Assembly: GCA_013289265.1 (NCBI GenBank)
Contig: JABDAH010000014.1
Coordinates: 1-36,560 of the forward strand
Direction of reading: 5' to 3'
From: Alphaproteobacteria bacterium
GTDB lineage: Bacteria; Pseudomonadota; Alphaproteobacteria; UBA9219
DNA: 36,560 nucleotides
Shown: positions 7,161-14,838 of the stretch, piece by piece
How positions within the stretch are numbered: the stretch's first letter is position 1
How the letters are laid out: every line of letters starts with the position of its first letter
The notes under the pieces: model-generated
Database searches by the model: none
Told to the model about the DNA's origin: nothing
What the model saw: the letters and a program-made list of their open reading frames with translations, nothing else
Made by a program: the position numbers and the translations under genes

Positions 7161-7694
7161 ATGCGCACCAATTATACCGATACCAATAAAGTCCCCACCG
7201 GAAAAACGCGCGGCTATTTTGGCGTGGGCGTTGAGGAAATAAGCAAGGGCTTTAATCTCGGCAATCTTGTGCGCACGACGCACGCCTTCGGCGGCAGTTT
7301 CTTTTTTACCATCAATGCGTCCGTCAGCTATGCGGAAGTGAAATCAACAGACACATCGCATGCCGACATTCATATGCCATTTTACGCTTATAAAAATATG
7401 GGCGAATTCACTCTGCCGAAAGATTGCGCCTTGGTCGGTGTCGAATTGCTGGATGAAGCGGTAGATTTACCGAGCTTCCGCCACCCCCTTCGCGCCGCCT
7501 ATGTACTGGGCCCGGAAAAAGGTAATTTGTCACCTGCCCTTGTCAAGCGCTGCGATCATATCATCAAGATACCGATGAAGTTTTGCGTCAATGTCGGCAT
7601 CGCAGGCGCCCTGGTGATTTACGACAGGATGATAAGTCTGGGCTCCTTTGCCGAGCGGCCCGTGCGCGTCGGCAAACGGTCAAAAGCTGAATAA
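7161..7694 (+). CDS. SpoU/TrmH-type RNA 2'-O-methyltransferase
   Basis: The product is 177 aa and belongs to the SPOUT superfamily of AdoMet-dependent RNA methyltransferases. The three family motifs are present in order: NLGNLVRTTHAFGG (motif 1, about residues 33-46, with the catalytic-type Asn and Arg), AYVLGPEKGNLSP (motif 2, about 113-125) and IKIPMKFCVNVGIAGALVIYDR (motif 3, about 136-157, the knot). The usual SLNVS in motif 3 reads CVNVGIAG, a modest variant. It lacks the N-terminal RNA-binding extension of TrmH or RlmB, so it is a compact form; the target RNA cannot be told. It starts 21 bases after amtB and may be co-transcribed. Confidence 0.87.
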   Translation: MRTNYTDTNKVPTGKTRGYFGVGVEEISKGFNLGNLVRTTHAFGGSFFFTINASVSYAEVKSTDTSHADIHMPFYAYKNMGEFTLPKDCALVGVELLDEAVDLPSFRHPLRAAYVLGPEKGNLSPALVKRCDHIIKIPMKFCVNVGIAGALVIYDRMISLGSFAERPVRVGKRSKAE

Positions 7695-7737
7695 CCCGCA
7701 GAAAACCTCACTTAATATTTCAAATTTCGAACAAAAT

Positions 7738-7793
7738 TTAAGTACTGCTTAAGCACGTCCGGACAAAATTCCGGCGCGTTTACGATTTATATT
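7738..7793 (+). promoter_or_regulatory. Candidate CtrA box (TTAA-N7-TTAA) and -10 upstream of the Asp/Arg repeat gene
   Basis: TTAA at 7738-7741, seven bases, and TTAA at 7749-7752 fit the full-length CtrA recognition pattern of alphaproteobacteria. A TATATT -10-like hexamer starts 39 bases after the start of the second TTAA (7788-7793), and the downstream ATG is at 7878. An inverted repeat CCGGA-N6-TCCGG at 7759-7774 sits between them and could be a second operator. Binding by CtrA is inferred from the motif alone. Confidence 0.4.
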
Positions 7794-7877
7794 CTTTTCT
7801 GAGGCATATTCGTACGACCCGTATATTTCAAGAATAGCCCCGATATTCAGTTCCATATTTTTTTAGAGGAGATTCAG

Positions 7878-8564
7878 ATGTCACCCATTAAAGTTCTTCC
7901 GATTTTGCTCGCCGGTTTCTTTGCCGTGGCTCCGGCTTTCGCTGAAACAACAGGCGGTGACAATCTGCCTCCTCCCCCACCACCCAGCGCCTTCACAAAA
8001 TATGACAATGCGCAGGATCACCGCGATATTCGTCAGGATGATCGGCAGGTTCGAAATCTGGACGGCGATATCCATCAGGACAGACGCGATATCGCAAGTG
8101 ATGACAAAGAAATTCATCAGGATCGTCAGGCGTTGCAGCAGGACGAAAAAAACAAAGATTGGGCCGATGCCCGCAAGGAACGTCGCGAAATGTGGCATGA
8201 AGAAATGCAGAAACGCGTTGAAGAACGCAAAATGCGCCGCGAAGAAATGGAACGCCGCGAAGCGCGTGATGATCGTCGCGACGACCGGAGAGACGAACAC
8301 CGTGACGGATATCGTGACGAACGCCGCGATGATAGACGCGATGACCGCCAGGCCGACCGTCGTGATGATCGCAGGGACGACAGACGGGACGAACGCAAAG
8401 ACGATCGCCGCGCCGAATTCCGCGATCATCATGAAGGCCTCCGTGAGCATGCACAGGGTGGCCAAGGCCGGTTCCAGGGGCGCGGCGAGCATCAGCAATT
8501 GGCTCAGGGCCAACCCAGTGGTGCGCCTGCAGGTGGCACAACCCCAGCGGGAACAGGTAGGTAA
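7878..8564 (+). CDS. Exported Asp/Arg-rich repeat protein
   Basis: The product is 228 aa. A clear signal peptide (residues 1-22, ending APAFA) and a strong GAGGAG ribosome-binding site support expression. After a short PPPPPP segment, residues 42-95 have Asp-rich repeats (HRDIRQDDRQ, HQDRRDIASDD, HQDRQALQQDE). A Glu/Arg/Met-rich helix follows, then about 60 residues of near-perfect DRRDDR-type repeats (about 132-187). The C-terminus is Gly/Gln/Pro-rich. The charge alternation suggests a single charged helix or a disordered polyampholyte in the periplasm or outside the cell. I recognise no enzymatic family. The repeats keep other frames open, giving several spurious overlapping ORFs. A terminator follows at 8595 and a candidate CtrA box precedes it. 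Confidence 0.82.
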   Translation: MSPIKVLPILLAGFFAVAPAFAETTGGDNLPPPPPPSAFTKYDNAQDHRDIRQDDRQVRNLDGDIHQDRRDIASDDKEIHQDRQALQQDEKNKDWADARKERREMWHEEMQKRVEERKMRREEMERREARDDRRDDRRDEHRDGYRDERRDDRRDDRQADRRDDRRDDRRDERKDDRRAEFRDHHEGLREHAQGGQGRFQGRGEHQQLAQGQPSGAPAGGTTPAGTGR

Positions 8565-8594
8565 TTCCCTCTAACAAATAAGTTATAGCCCCTT

Positions 8595-8628
8595 AAAACC
8601 CCTGCTCTTCCACCAGAGCAAGGGTTTT
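8595..8628 (+). terminator. Intrinsic terminator after the Asp/Arg repeat gene
   Basis: AAAACCC-c-TGCTCT, loop TCCACC, AGAGCA-a-GGGTTTT forms a long hairpin with one internal C/A mismatch, ending in TTTT. It begins 30 bases after the stop codon at 8564. The A-tract on the 5' side makes it potentially bidirectional. Confidence 0.82.
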
Positions 8629-8652
8629 CCTTTGGCCGCAAGCCAAAAATCA

Positions 8653-8660
8653 TTAACCAT
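8653..8660 (+). promoter_or_regulatory. TTAACCAT box upstream of the Ppx-like gene
   Basis: TTAACCAT lies 88 bp before the TTG start at 8748. The octamer resembles the described CtrA half-site. By eye it occurs five times in this window, always intergenic and always upstream of plus-strand genes. No good -10 lies at the spacing seen for the copies at 31671 and 32333. Confidence 0.35.
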
Positions 8661-8747
8661 GATTCGCGCGCAGAATTTTCTGGCTATTGATTTAGTTGCA
8701 CGGCAGATTTTCGGCAGCAATTTTTATTTACCCAATAGAGAATCGAT

Positions 8748-9989
8748 TTGACCGACACGCATTCAAAAGCTCCGAAGCCTCATGCTTCAAAAACGCCGGT
8801 CTCTAATGTCTCTGCCTCAACTAATGGCACTTTGCCATCACCACAGGCCGCAAATATAGTTGCAACAATCGACTGCGGTTCTAATCATTTCAAAATTGCG
8901 ATCTACGACTGCTCGGTTACTCCACCCAAACTGTTATGCAAAGATAAAGTTGAGGTTAGGCTTGCCGAAGGCACCACCGAGGAAAACCGTAATATAAGTG
9001 AAGCAGCCTTAGAAAGAGCGACACGGGCAACGGCTTACTTTCATGAATTGATTGAAGAGCACAATGCAACAAGCGTCTATACCGTCGCCACCGCTGCCAT
9101 TCGTTATGCAGAAGACGAAGCTAATGATCAAAAATCCCTTAACATAATCGAAAATAGCCTCGGCTACACAATTCGCAAAATTTCCGGCGCGGAGGAAGCC
9201 ACATTAAACGGTTACGGCATTCTTTTTGATGACCCAAATGCTAAAGGAACATTTACCAGCATCGGAGGTGCAAGCCAAGCGGCAGGCCAAATAACCGAAG
9301 AAGGTCAAATCACCAACCTTATGGAAATGCAGTTAGGGTCTTTAACGCTCAAGCAGCAAAAAAGCCGAGGCGATAACCTTGATGCCACCATCCGCAAAGA
9401 ATTCGAAAAAGCTGCAGATCAGCTTTGCCAATGTTTAGGCTCAGTTCTTCATATATCCGGCAGTCTTTTTTATACGGTCGCAAGGCTTGGTGTTAAGGAA
9501 ACCAACGGCATAGGAATAGCAGACAAACTTGATTCCGACCTTCTAATCGATTCCGATAGAATGGAAGAAGCCCTTACTCATATTCAACAGTATGACGAAG
9601 GCAGTTTTCTTGATATAAGCAATTCAGAACTCGGTGAGTTCTTAAACCCACAATCAGACACAGATATAAACTATTTTAAAAAATGGGCTGACAAATGGCT
9701 GGAAGATGTAATGCCACGCATAGACACTATCCCTATTGGCGCCCTGGTCCTTCAAAAGTTCATTCAAATAATAAATCCTACCGCCATTATTCTTTCCAAA
9801 GGCAATCTACGGAAAGGTATTATATATGCCTTAATGAACGGACATGATATTTCCGATCTCAAGAGCCAGCGATTGGACGAACCACCACCTTCTTCCCCTT
9901 CACACTCAGGGCCAACTCTCCCCGCTTTAGGGCAAGGGCTTGCTCACCAAACAGATCGCGCCGCCAGCCATGTAGCGCCGGCACCTTAG
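8748..9989 (+). CDS. Degenerate Ppx/GppA-like protein (ASKHA ATPase fold)
   Basis: The product is 413 aa. After a Ser/Thr/Pro-rich leader (residues 1-36), ATIDCGSNHFKIAIYD (39-54) is the phosphate-1 motif of exopolyphosphatase/GppA proteins. VATAAIRYAED and ISGAEEATLNGYGI follow at family positions. The phosphate-2 motif, normally DIGGGSTE, reads TSIGGASQAA, losing the Asp and one Gly, so hydrolysis may be lost or altered. The C-terminal half has GALVLQKFIQI and PTAIILSKGNLRKGI. No HD-like C-terminal domain is present. The start is TTG 8748; no in-frame ATG precedes the domain. The last about 44 residues are encoded antisense to the rnd 3' end and are Pro/Ser/His-rich. The gene is visibly AT-richer than its neighbours, which may reflect transfer. 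Confidence 0.72.
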   Translation: MTDTHSKAPKPHASKTPVSNVSASTNGTLPSPQAANIVATIDCGSNHFKIAIYDCSVTPPKLLCKDKVEVRLAEGTTEENRNISEAALERATRATAYFHELIEEHNATSVYTVATAAIRYAEDEANDQKSLNIIENSLGYTIRKISGAEEATLNGYGILFDDPNAKGTFTSIGGASQAAGQITEEGQITNLMEMQLGSLTLKQQKSRGDNLDATIRKEFEKAADQLCQCLGSVLHISGSLFYTVARLGVKETNGIGIADKLDSDLLIDSDRMEEALTHIQQYDEGSFLDISNSELGEFLNPQSDTDINYFKKWADKWLEDVMPRIDTIPIGALVLQKFIQIINPTAIILSKGNLRKGIIYALMNGHDISDLKSQRLDEPPPSSPSHSGPTLPALGQGLAHQTDRAASHVAPAP

Positions 9990-11016
9990 CGTTATCGTCG
10001 GCGGCGATTTCTTCCAGCTCATCCGTCGTGGCTATCAATTTCGCGGCAACGCCGTGTTCCTCGCTGATCTGTTTCAGCATCACTTTCAATAAATCCATCA
10101 CGGGGCCGAGGCCCGGCGGCATAAAGCGTCGCCCGTCCCCTGTGGGACATTCATCATGCGGCACGGCAAGAGCGCGCGCGACAGCTTCCAGAATTTCCCT
10201 ACCCTGACGGCTTTCGGCAAAGCCGCCATTGAGGCCGCGAATGCGGGATAGATCATGCGCATTGGCTGGCGGGTGATGCGCGATTTCCATCAGCGCTTCA
10301 TCACGCACCACACGGCTGCGCGGCACATTGATGCGTTGCGCTTCCAGCTCCCGCCAGGCAGCAAGTTCCCGCAGCAAAGCGCGCAGGCGCGGTTTATCCG
10401 CACGCCATTTAAAACGCCGCCAGACTTCCTGCGGATCAATCTTGTAAGTTGACAGGCTGGTCAGAAATTCCATTTCCTCCTGAACCCAATCAATGCGATT
10501 GGTTTTTAGCAACTGGTCGCGCAGCTTCACATAGACTGTACGCAAATGACTGACATCACCCAACGCATAGTCGATCTGCTTTTCCGTCAGCGGGCGATGC
10601 GTCCAGTCGGTAAAGCGGCTGGATTTGTCGATCTTCGCATTTGCCAGTTTATCGGCCAACGTTTCATAACTGGCCGCCTCACCAAAGCCGCAGACCATAG
10701 CGGCAACCTGCGTGTCGAACATTGGCTGCGGGATTTGTCCAGTGAGATTATAAAAAATCTCGACATCCTGCCGCGCGGCATGAAAAACCTTAAGCACCCT
10801 GGTATTGGCCATCAGGTCGAACAGAGGCTGCAGGTTAATATCCGGCGCCAGCGGGTCGACACCCACCACATCCTGCGGCCCGCCCAACTGCACAAGGCAA
10901 AGCTTTGGCCAATAAGTGCGTTCCCGCATGAACTCGGTATCAACCGTTACGAAATCGGTATCAGCCTGAGCCGCGCAAAAAGCGGCGAGTTCTTCGGTGG
11001 TGGTAAGTAAAGTCAT
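9859..11016 (-). CDS. rnd: Ribonuclease D
   Basis: This is a DEDD-family 3'-5' exoribonuclease acting in tRNA 3' maturation. From ATG 11016 (MTLLTTTEELAAFC) the protein is 385 aa, close to E. coli RNase D (375). VTVDTEFMRERTYWP (about residues 23-37) supplies the first Asp/Glu pair, VFHAARQDVEIFYN the second Asp, and QIDYALGDVSHL the final Tyr/Asp. IDPQEVWRRFKWR leads into the HRDC region (LRELAAWRELEAQRINVPRSR). The frame extends upstream to ATG 11049, but the extra 11 residues are not family-like. The last 131 bp overlap the convergent Ppx-like gene; the overlapping residues (LFGEQALALKRGELAL) look like a genuine RNase D ending. Confidence 0.93.
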   Translation of the reverse strand: MTLLTTTEELAAFCAAQADTDFVTVDTEFMRERTYWPKLCLVQLGGPQDVVGVDPLAPDINLQPLFDLMANTRVLKVFHAARQDVEIFYNLTGQIPQPMFDTQVAAMVCGFGEAASYETLADKLANAKIDKSSRFTDWTHRPLTEKQIDYALGDVSHLRTVYVKLRDQLLKTNRIDWVQEEMEFLTSLSTYKIDPQEVWRRFKWRADKPRLRALLRELAAWRELEAQRINVPRSRVVRDEALMEIAHHPPANAHDLSRIRGLNGGFAESRQGREILEAVARALAVPHDECPTGDGRRFMPPGLGPVMDLLKVMLKQISEEHGVAAKLIATTDELEEIAADDNAKVPALHGWRRDLFGEQALALKRGELALSVKGKKVVVRPIAGS

Positions 11017-11051
11017 GCCTAGTTGATAGAGTATCCAATCCTCATGCACAA

Positions 11052-11912
11052 CTACCCGTTGTTATAAGGTAGAGCAGTAGCTGGTTCGCCACTTATCTCA
11101 GAGCCGAACAGGTTATGGGCTGCGGCCGTCAATTCAGGAATACCATAAATTCTCGAATAAAAGCTGCGTGTTAAATGTAAAATAGCTTGGGGACTTGTTC
11201 TGAGAACAATAGGCTCACGACCAATTTCACTCCAAAAAGGCGCAACTATTTTTTTGATATCTTCAGGCGTTAAAGAAGGTGACCATTTAATTAAAGGGAG
11301 AGACCCAAATTTTTCCTTGTACTCACAAATATTGTCTAACCACCCTTTGATGCCACCACACCAATCTCTTAAATAAGGAGTGGCTATGTCTCCCATGAGA
11401 TCCCAATAAAACGCCTCTTTCAAGTCATGCTTTAACATGCCATCGCGCACCAGATGCCCATATGATTGGGCATCTAATTCCGCAACAACCGTCAGAATGG
11501 ATGAATCAAGAATGCTGGTAAGAACGTAATCTCGTTTCATTACATCCTTCCCAGTCTCTAATGAGTTCTTTAAATCTTTGATAAAAACTCCCCAAGCATC
11601 ATAGAGCGGAAAAGCATCTCCCTGAGCAATATGTTTGATTTCGTGAGTTGTAGCATCAAAAAGCTGCGGCCAGTCAGATGCAACATAATGAAGGTTTAAA
11701 TGTACCGTACGATTTTCCAAAGACGCAATACCAATCGCCTCAGATTCCCCTGGATAAATTCGCAGGAAATCAGCTTCGCTCAGAATTTCTACTTTAATGT
11801 TCGTCTTATCTGCATACTCTAAAGCCACTCGCAAAGCGGGATACCGCGCCAAGAAAGTTGGAAGAACATCGCCCAAATATTGAATAGATTGTAATTGTGC
11901 ATAAACCGACAT
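11052..11912 (-). CDS. Putative HExxH metallopeptidase-like protein, unknown
   Basis: From ATG 11912 (MSVYAQLQSIQYLG) the product is 286 aa; an upstream in-frame GTG at 11960 would add 16 residues, and neither has a good ribosome-binding site. The motif TTHEIKHIAQGDAF near residue 110 contains HEIKH, the zinc-binding HExxH arrangement of metallopeptidases. A Glu in VVAELDAQSYGH about 50 residues later could be the third ligand. There is no signal peptide. The architecture resembles uncharacterised alphaproteobacterial putative metallopeptidases (DUF6782-like), but I am not sure of the family. It ends 35 bases before the rnd ATG on the same strand. The gene is AT-richer than rnd and aspS on either side. 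Confidence 0.62.
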   Translation of the reverse strand: MSVYAQLQSIQYLGDVLPTFLARYPALRVALEYADKTNIKVEILSEADFLRIYPGESEAIGIASLENRTVHLNLHYVASDWPQLFDATTHEIKHIAQGDAFPLYDAWGVFIKDLKNSLETGKDVMKRDYVLTSILDSSILTVVAELDAQSYGHLVRDGMLKHDLKEAFYWDLMGDIATPYLRDWCGGIKGWLDNICEYKEKFGSLPLIKWSPSLTPEDIKKIVAPFWSEIGREPIVLRTSPQAILHLTRSFYSRIYGIPELTAAAHNLFGSEISGEPATALPYNNG

Positions 11913-12029
11913 AATGCGGGAATATATTGAGTTTTGATGGCAAGTAAAAACAAAAAACACTTAACATTAAGCATATCTTACAGACATAGGCTTGCAGACA
12001 TAGAGAAGAAAAGCTTATATATCACCGAC

Positions 12030-12037
12030 TTAACCAT
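12030..12037 (+). promoter_or_regulatory. TTAACCAT box just upstream of aspS
   Basis: TTAACCAT lies 23 bases before the aspS ATG at 12061, within the 100-148-bp divergent gap between the HExxH gene and aspS. It is the same octamer as at 8653, 18916, 31671 and 32333. Its position is too close to the start to sit upstream of a normal promoter, so it would act as a downstream site or be chance. Confidence 0.25.
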
Positions 12038-12060
12038 AACCCCCAATTCCTAGCCCTGTC

Positions 12061-13866
12061 ATGCACCCCTACCGTACCCATACTTGTGGCGAATTGCGCC
12101 TTTCGAACAAAGATCAAACAGTCCGCTTGTCGGGCTGGGTTCATCGCAAACGCGATCACGGCAGCCTGCTGTTCATCGATTTGCGCGACCATTACGGCCT
12201 GACGCAATGCGTTATTGACCGCTCCAGCCCGCTCCTCAGCGCTGTCGAGCATGTGAAGAACGAGAGCGTCGTGACAGTTACGGGTAAAGTCGTGCAACGC
12301 CCGGATGAAACCGCTAATAAAAATTTGCCAACTGGCGAAGTTGAAATCGATATCACGGAATTTCTGGTGCAAAGCGCCGCCGATCCTCTGCCGCTGCAGG
12401 TCAATGCCGAGGTCGATACCGGCGAAGACGTGCGTCTGACTTACCGTTTCCTCGACCTGCGCCGTGAACAGATGCAGCGCAATCTGAAACTGCGCTCTGA
12501 TGTTATCGCCTCGCTGAGACAACGTATGTGGGCCGCCGGGTTTCGCGAATACCAGACGCCGATCCTGACATCCTCCAGCCCCGAAGGCGCACGCGATTTT
12601 CTGGTGCCTAGCCGTATGCACCCCGGCAAATTCTACGCCTTGCCGCAGGCGCCGCAGCAGTTCAAGCAATTGCTGATGATTGCGGGCTATGACCGTTACT
12701 TTCAGATCGCGCCGTGCTTCCGTGACGAAGACGCCCGCGCTGACCGCAGCCCCGGCGAATTCTATCAGCTCGATTTTGAAATGAGCTACGTCACACAGGA
12801 CGACGTTTTTAATACGATCGAACCTGTTTTGCATGGCGTGTTTGATGAATTCGGCGGCTTCAACCGTGCGAAGAAACCGACCGTATCATCCTATCCTTTC
12901 ATCCGCATTCCTTACGATGAAGCGATGCTGAAATATGGTTGCGACAAGCCGGATTTGCGTAATCCGCTTCTCATCAGCGACGTTACATCTGTATTCAAAC
13001 GCGCTGATGTCGAATTCCGCGCCTTCCGCGCTATTATTGATGACGGCGGCGTTGTACGTGCTATCCGCGCTCCTAAAGTCAGTGACAAGCCACGTAGTTT
13101 CTTTGACAAACTGAATGACTGGGCCAAGGAACTCGGTGCACCCGGCCTAGGCTACATCACCTTCGAAGCAGGCGCTGGCAAAGGCCCCATCGCCCGTTTT
13201 GTAGGCGCCGAAGCGCAAAAAGAATTGCGCGCACTCTCCGGCTGCGAAGACGGTGATGCCGTATTCTTCGTCTGCGATAAGAAAGACAAAGCCGCCAAGA
13301 CTGCGGGCTTTGCCCGCACCAAAATCGCGCAGGATATGGATTGCATCGAAAAAGACGCATTCCGCCTGTGCTGGATTGTCGATTTCCCGATGTTCGAATA
13401 TGACGAACAACGCAAGAAAATCGATTTCAGCCACAATCCGTTTTCCATGCCACAAGGCGGCCTGAAAGCTCTGGAAGAACAGGACCCGCTGACAATCAAG
13501 GCGTTCCAGTACGATATTGTCTGCAACGGGATCGAACTCTCATCCGGCGCCATCCGCAACCATTTGCCGGAAGTAATGTATAAGGCTTTCGGCATCGCCG
13601 GCTATTCGCGCGAAGACCTTGAAAGCCGTTTCGGTGGCATGCTGTCGGCCCTGAAGCTGGGCGCGCCGCCGCACGGGGGTTCCGCCCCCGGTATCGACCG
13701 TATCGTCATGCTGCTGGCAGACGAGCCAAACATCCGTGAGATCATTGCCTTCCCGCTAAACCAGCAGGCCGAGGACATGATGATGCAGGCCCCGAACGTC
13801 GTTGATGACGAACGCTTGAAGGAACTGCATATACGGGTTGCACTGCCGGTGAAGAAGGCGGGGTGA
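12061..13866 (+). CDS. aspS: Aspartate-tRNA ligase, possibly non-discriminating
   Basis: This is a 601-aa class IIb synthetase that charges tRNA-Asp. The N-terminal OB-fold anticodon domain contains [24 protein letters not shown] (about residues 23-46). The catalytic domain has [23 protein letters not shown] (motif 2) and [22 protein letters not shown] (motif 3), with a GAD-type insertion between them, as in all bacterial AspRS. His33 in RKRDHG matches the His found in non-discriminating bacterial AspRS, where E. coli has Leu; such enzymes also charge tRNA-Asn and need GatCAB. The second described specificity position is not clearly of that type, so this is tentative. pdxA follows after four bases. 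Confidence 0.96.
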   Translation: MHPYRTHTCGELRLSNKDQTVRLSGWVHRKRDHGSLLFIDLRDHYGLTQCVIDRSSPLLSAVEHVKNESVVTVTGKVVQRPDETANKNLPTGEVEIDITEFLVQSAADPLPLQVNAEVDTGEDVRLTYRFLDLRREQMQRNLKLRSDVIASLRQRMWAAGFREYQTPILTSSSPEGARDFLVPSRMHPGKFYALPQAPQQFKQLLMIAGYDRYFQIAPCFRDEDARADRSPGEFYQLDFEMSYVTQDDVFNTIEPVLHGVFDEFGGFNRAKKPTVSSYPFIRIPYDEAMLKYGCDKPDLRNPLLISDVTSVFKRADVEFRAFRAIIDDGGVVRAIRAPKVSDKPRSFFDKLNDWAKELGAPGLGYITFEAGAGKGPIARFVGAEAQKELRALSGCEDGDAVFFVCDKKDKAAKTAGFARTKIAQDMDCIEKDAFRLCWIVDFPMFEYDEQRKKIDFSHNPFSMPQGGLKALEEQDPLTIKAFQYDIVCNGIELSSGAIRNHLPEVMYKAFGIAGYSREDLESRFGGMLSALKLGAPPHGGSAPGIDRIVMLLADEPNIREIIAFPLNQQAEDMMMQAPNVVDDERLKELHIRVALPVKKAG

Positions 13867-13870
13867 GGCA

Positions 13871-14803
13871 ATGCCTCATCTAATCCTAACCCCCGGCGAT
13901 CCGACGGGCATTGGCCCAGAAATAACAGCCAAGGCGCTACAACGGCTTGGTGAATTTCCAGATATGGAATTGACCGTTATCGGCAGCATCGATGCTTTGG
14001 AAAAAGCTTCTGTCGATTTAAACCTTCCCATACCACGTAATGACCTTATTCGTTATCGGGCGATTGAGGCTGAGCTTCCCGGCGCTGTTGCTTTCCGGGC
14101 AATTGATGCCGCTGTTAAAATGATCGCGGAACAAAAAGCCGATGCTTTGGTCACCGGCCCTATCTCCAAACGGAATTTACTGGAAGCGGGCTATCCCTAT
14201 CACGGTCATACCGAAATTCTGGAGGAACTGGCGAAAGGTTATTTTGATGCAAAAGACGCACGAGCCGAAATGCTGTTCGTCTATAAAAATTTCCGGTTGA
14301 TGCTCCTGACGCGACATATTGCCTTAAAAGATGTGCCTGCGGCCATCACCAAACAAGGCGCGGTGGCAAGACCGCTCAAAACTTTGATCAGTTTCCTGCG
14401 CAAACAGCTGGATGTTTCGGAACCGCACATCGCTATCCTCGGCGTCAATCCGCATATCGGCGAAGTCGGCGGCGAGGAGGAGGAAAAATACATCACCCCC
14501 GTTATAAAAGCCGTCAATGCCATCGGCGCCTCGACACTTGCCGGGCCTTTTGCTGCCGACGGATTCTTCCGCGGCTTTAGCGTGAAGGACAACCCTTACC
14601 ATGCCGTTGTTGCCACTTATCACGACCAAGGGCTAATTCCCTTTAAGCTATTGGCAGGATATGAGGCGGTGAACGTGACCATAGGCCTGCCTTTTATCCG
14701 TACTTCCGTCAGCCACGGCACGGCGGAGGATATTGCCGGCAAGGGCGTCGCCAGCGAAGATAGCCTCATCGCGGCCCTACACGCGGCATTGGAAACGCTC
14801 TAA
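13871..14803 (+). CDS. pdxA: 4-hydroxythreonine-4-phosphate dehydrogenase
   Basis: This 310-aa enzyme oxidises 4-phosphohydroxy-L-threonine with NAD in pyridoxal 5'-phosphate synthesis by the DXP-dependent route. LTPGDPTGIGPEI (residues 6-18) is the family start. The three metal-ligand histidines are in YPYHGHTEIL, TYHDQGLIPFK and TSVSHGTAEDIAGKG, and ILGVNPHIGEVGGEEE and GPFAADGFFRG are conserved between them. The length is close to the usual 329. It starts four bases after aspS and is probably co-transcribed with it. In many alphaproteobacteria ksgA follows pdxA; here two membrane glycosyltransferase-like genes do. Confidence 0.95.
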   Translation: MPHLILTPGDPTGIGPEITAKALQRLGEFPDMELTVIGSIDALEKASVDLNLPIPRNDLIRYRAIEAELPGAVAFRAIDAAVKMIAEQKADALVTGPISKRNLLEAGYPYHGHTEILEELAKGYFDAKDARAEMLFVYKNFRLMLLTRHIALKDVPAAITKQGAVARPLKTLISFLRKQLDVSEPHIAILGVNPHIGEVGGEEEEKYITPVIKAVNAIGASTLAGPFAADGFFRGFSVKDNPYHAVVATYHDQGLIPFKLLAGYEAVNVTIGLPFIRTSVSHGTAEDIAGKGVASEDSLIAALHAALETL

Positions 14804-14838
14804 ACTAGGGCGCTTCCTGATTCTGCACCCCACGCAAC

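Noticed and set aside
6645-7283. 212-aa minus-strand frame across the end of amtB and start of the RNA methyltransferase
   Set aside because: It is antisense to two recognised genes and crosses their junction; no ribosome-binding site or family features.
7878-8564. CRISPR or satellite array in the DRRDDR region
   Set aside because: The repetition is of codons with variable third bases, not of fixed repeats separated by unique spacers, and the frame is open throughout.
7881-8577. Long minus-strand frames (210 and 194 aa) and a second plus-strand frame (217 aa) over the Asp/Arg repeat gene
   Set aside because: They are side effects of the repeated GAC/CGC-type codons, which keep other frames free of stops. 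The frame at 7878 has the signal peptide and the GAGGAG ribosome-binding site.
12022-12834. 270-aa minus-strand frame opposite aspS
   Set aside because: It is a shadow of the conserved AspRS N-terminal and motif 2 region, without motifs of its own.
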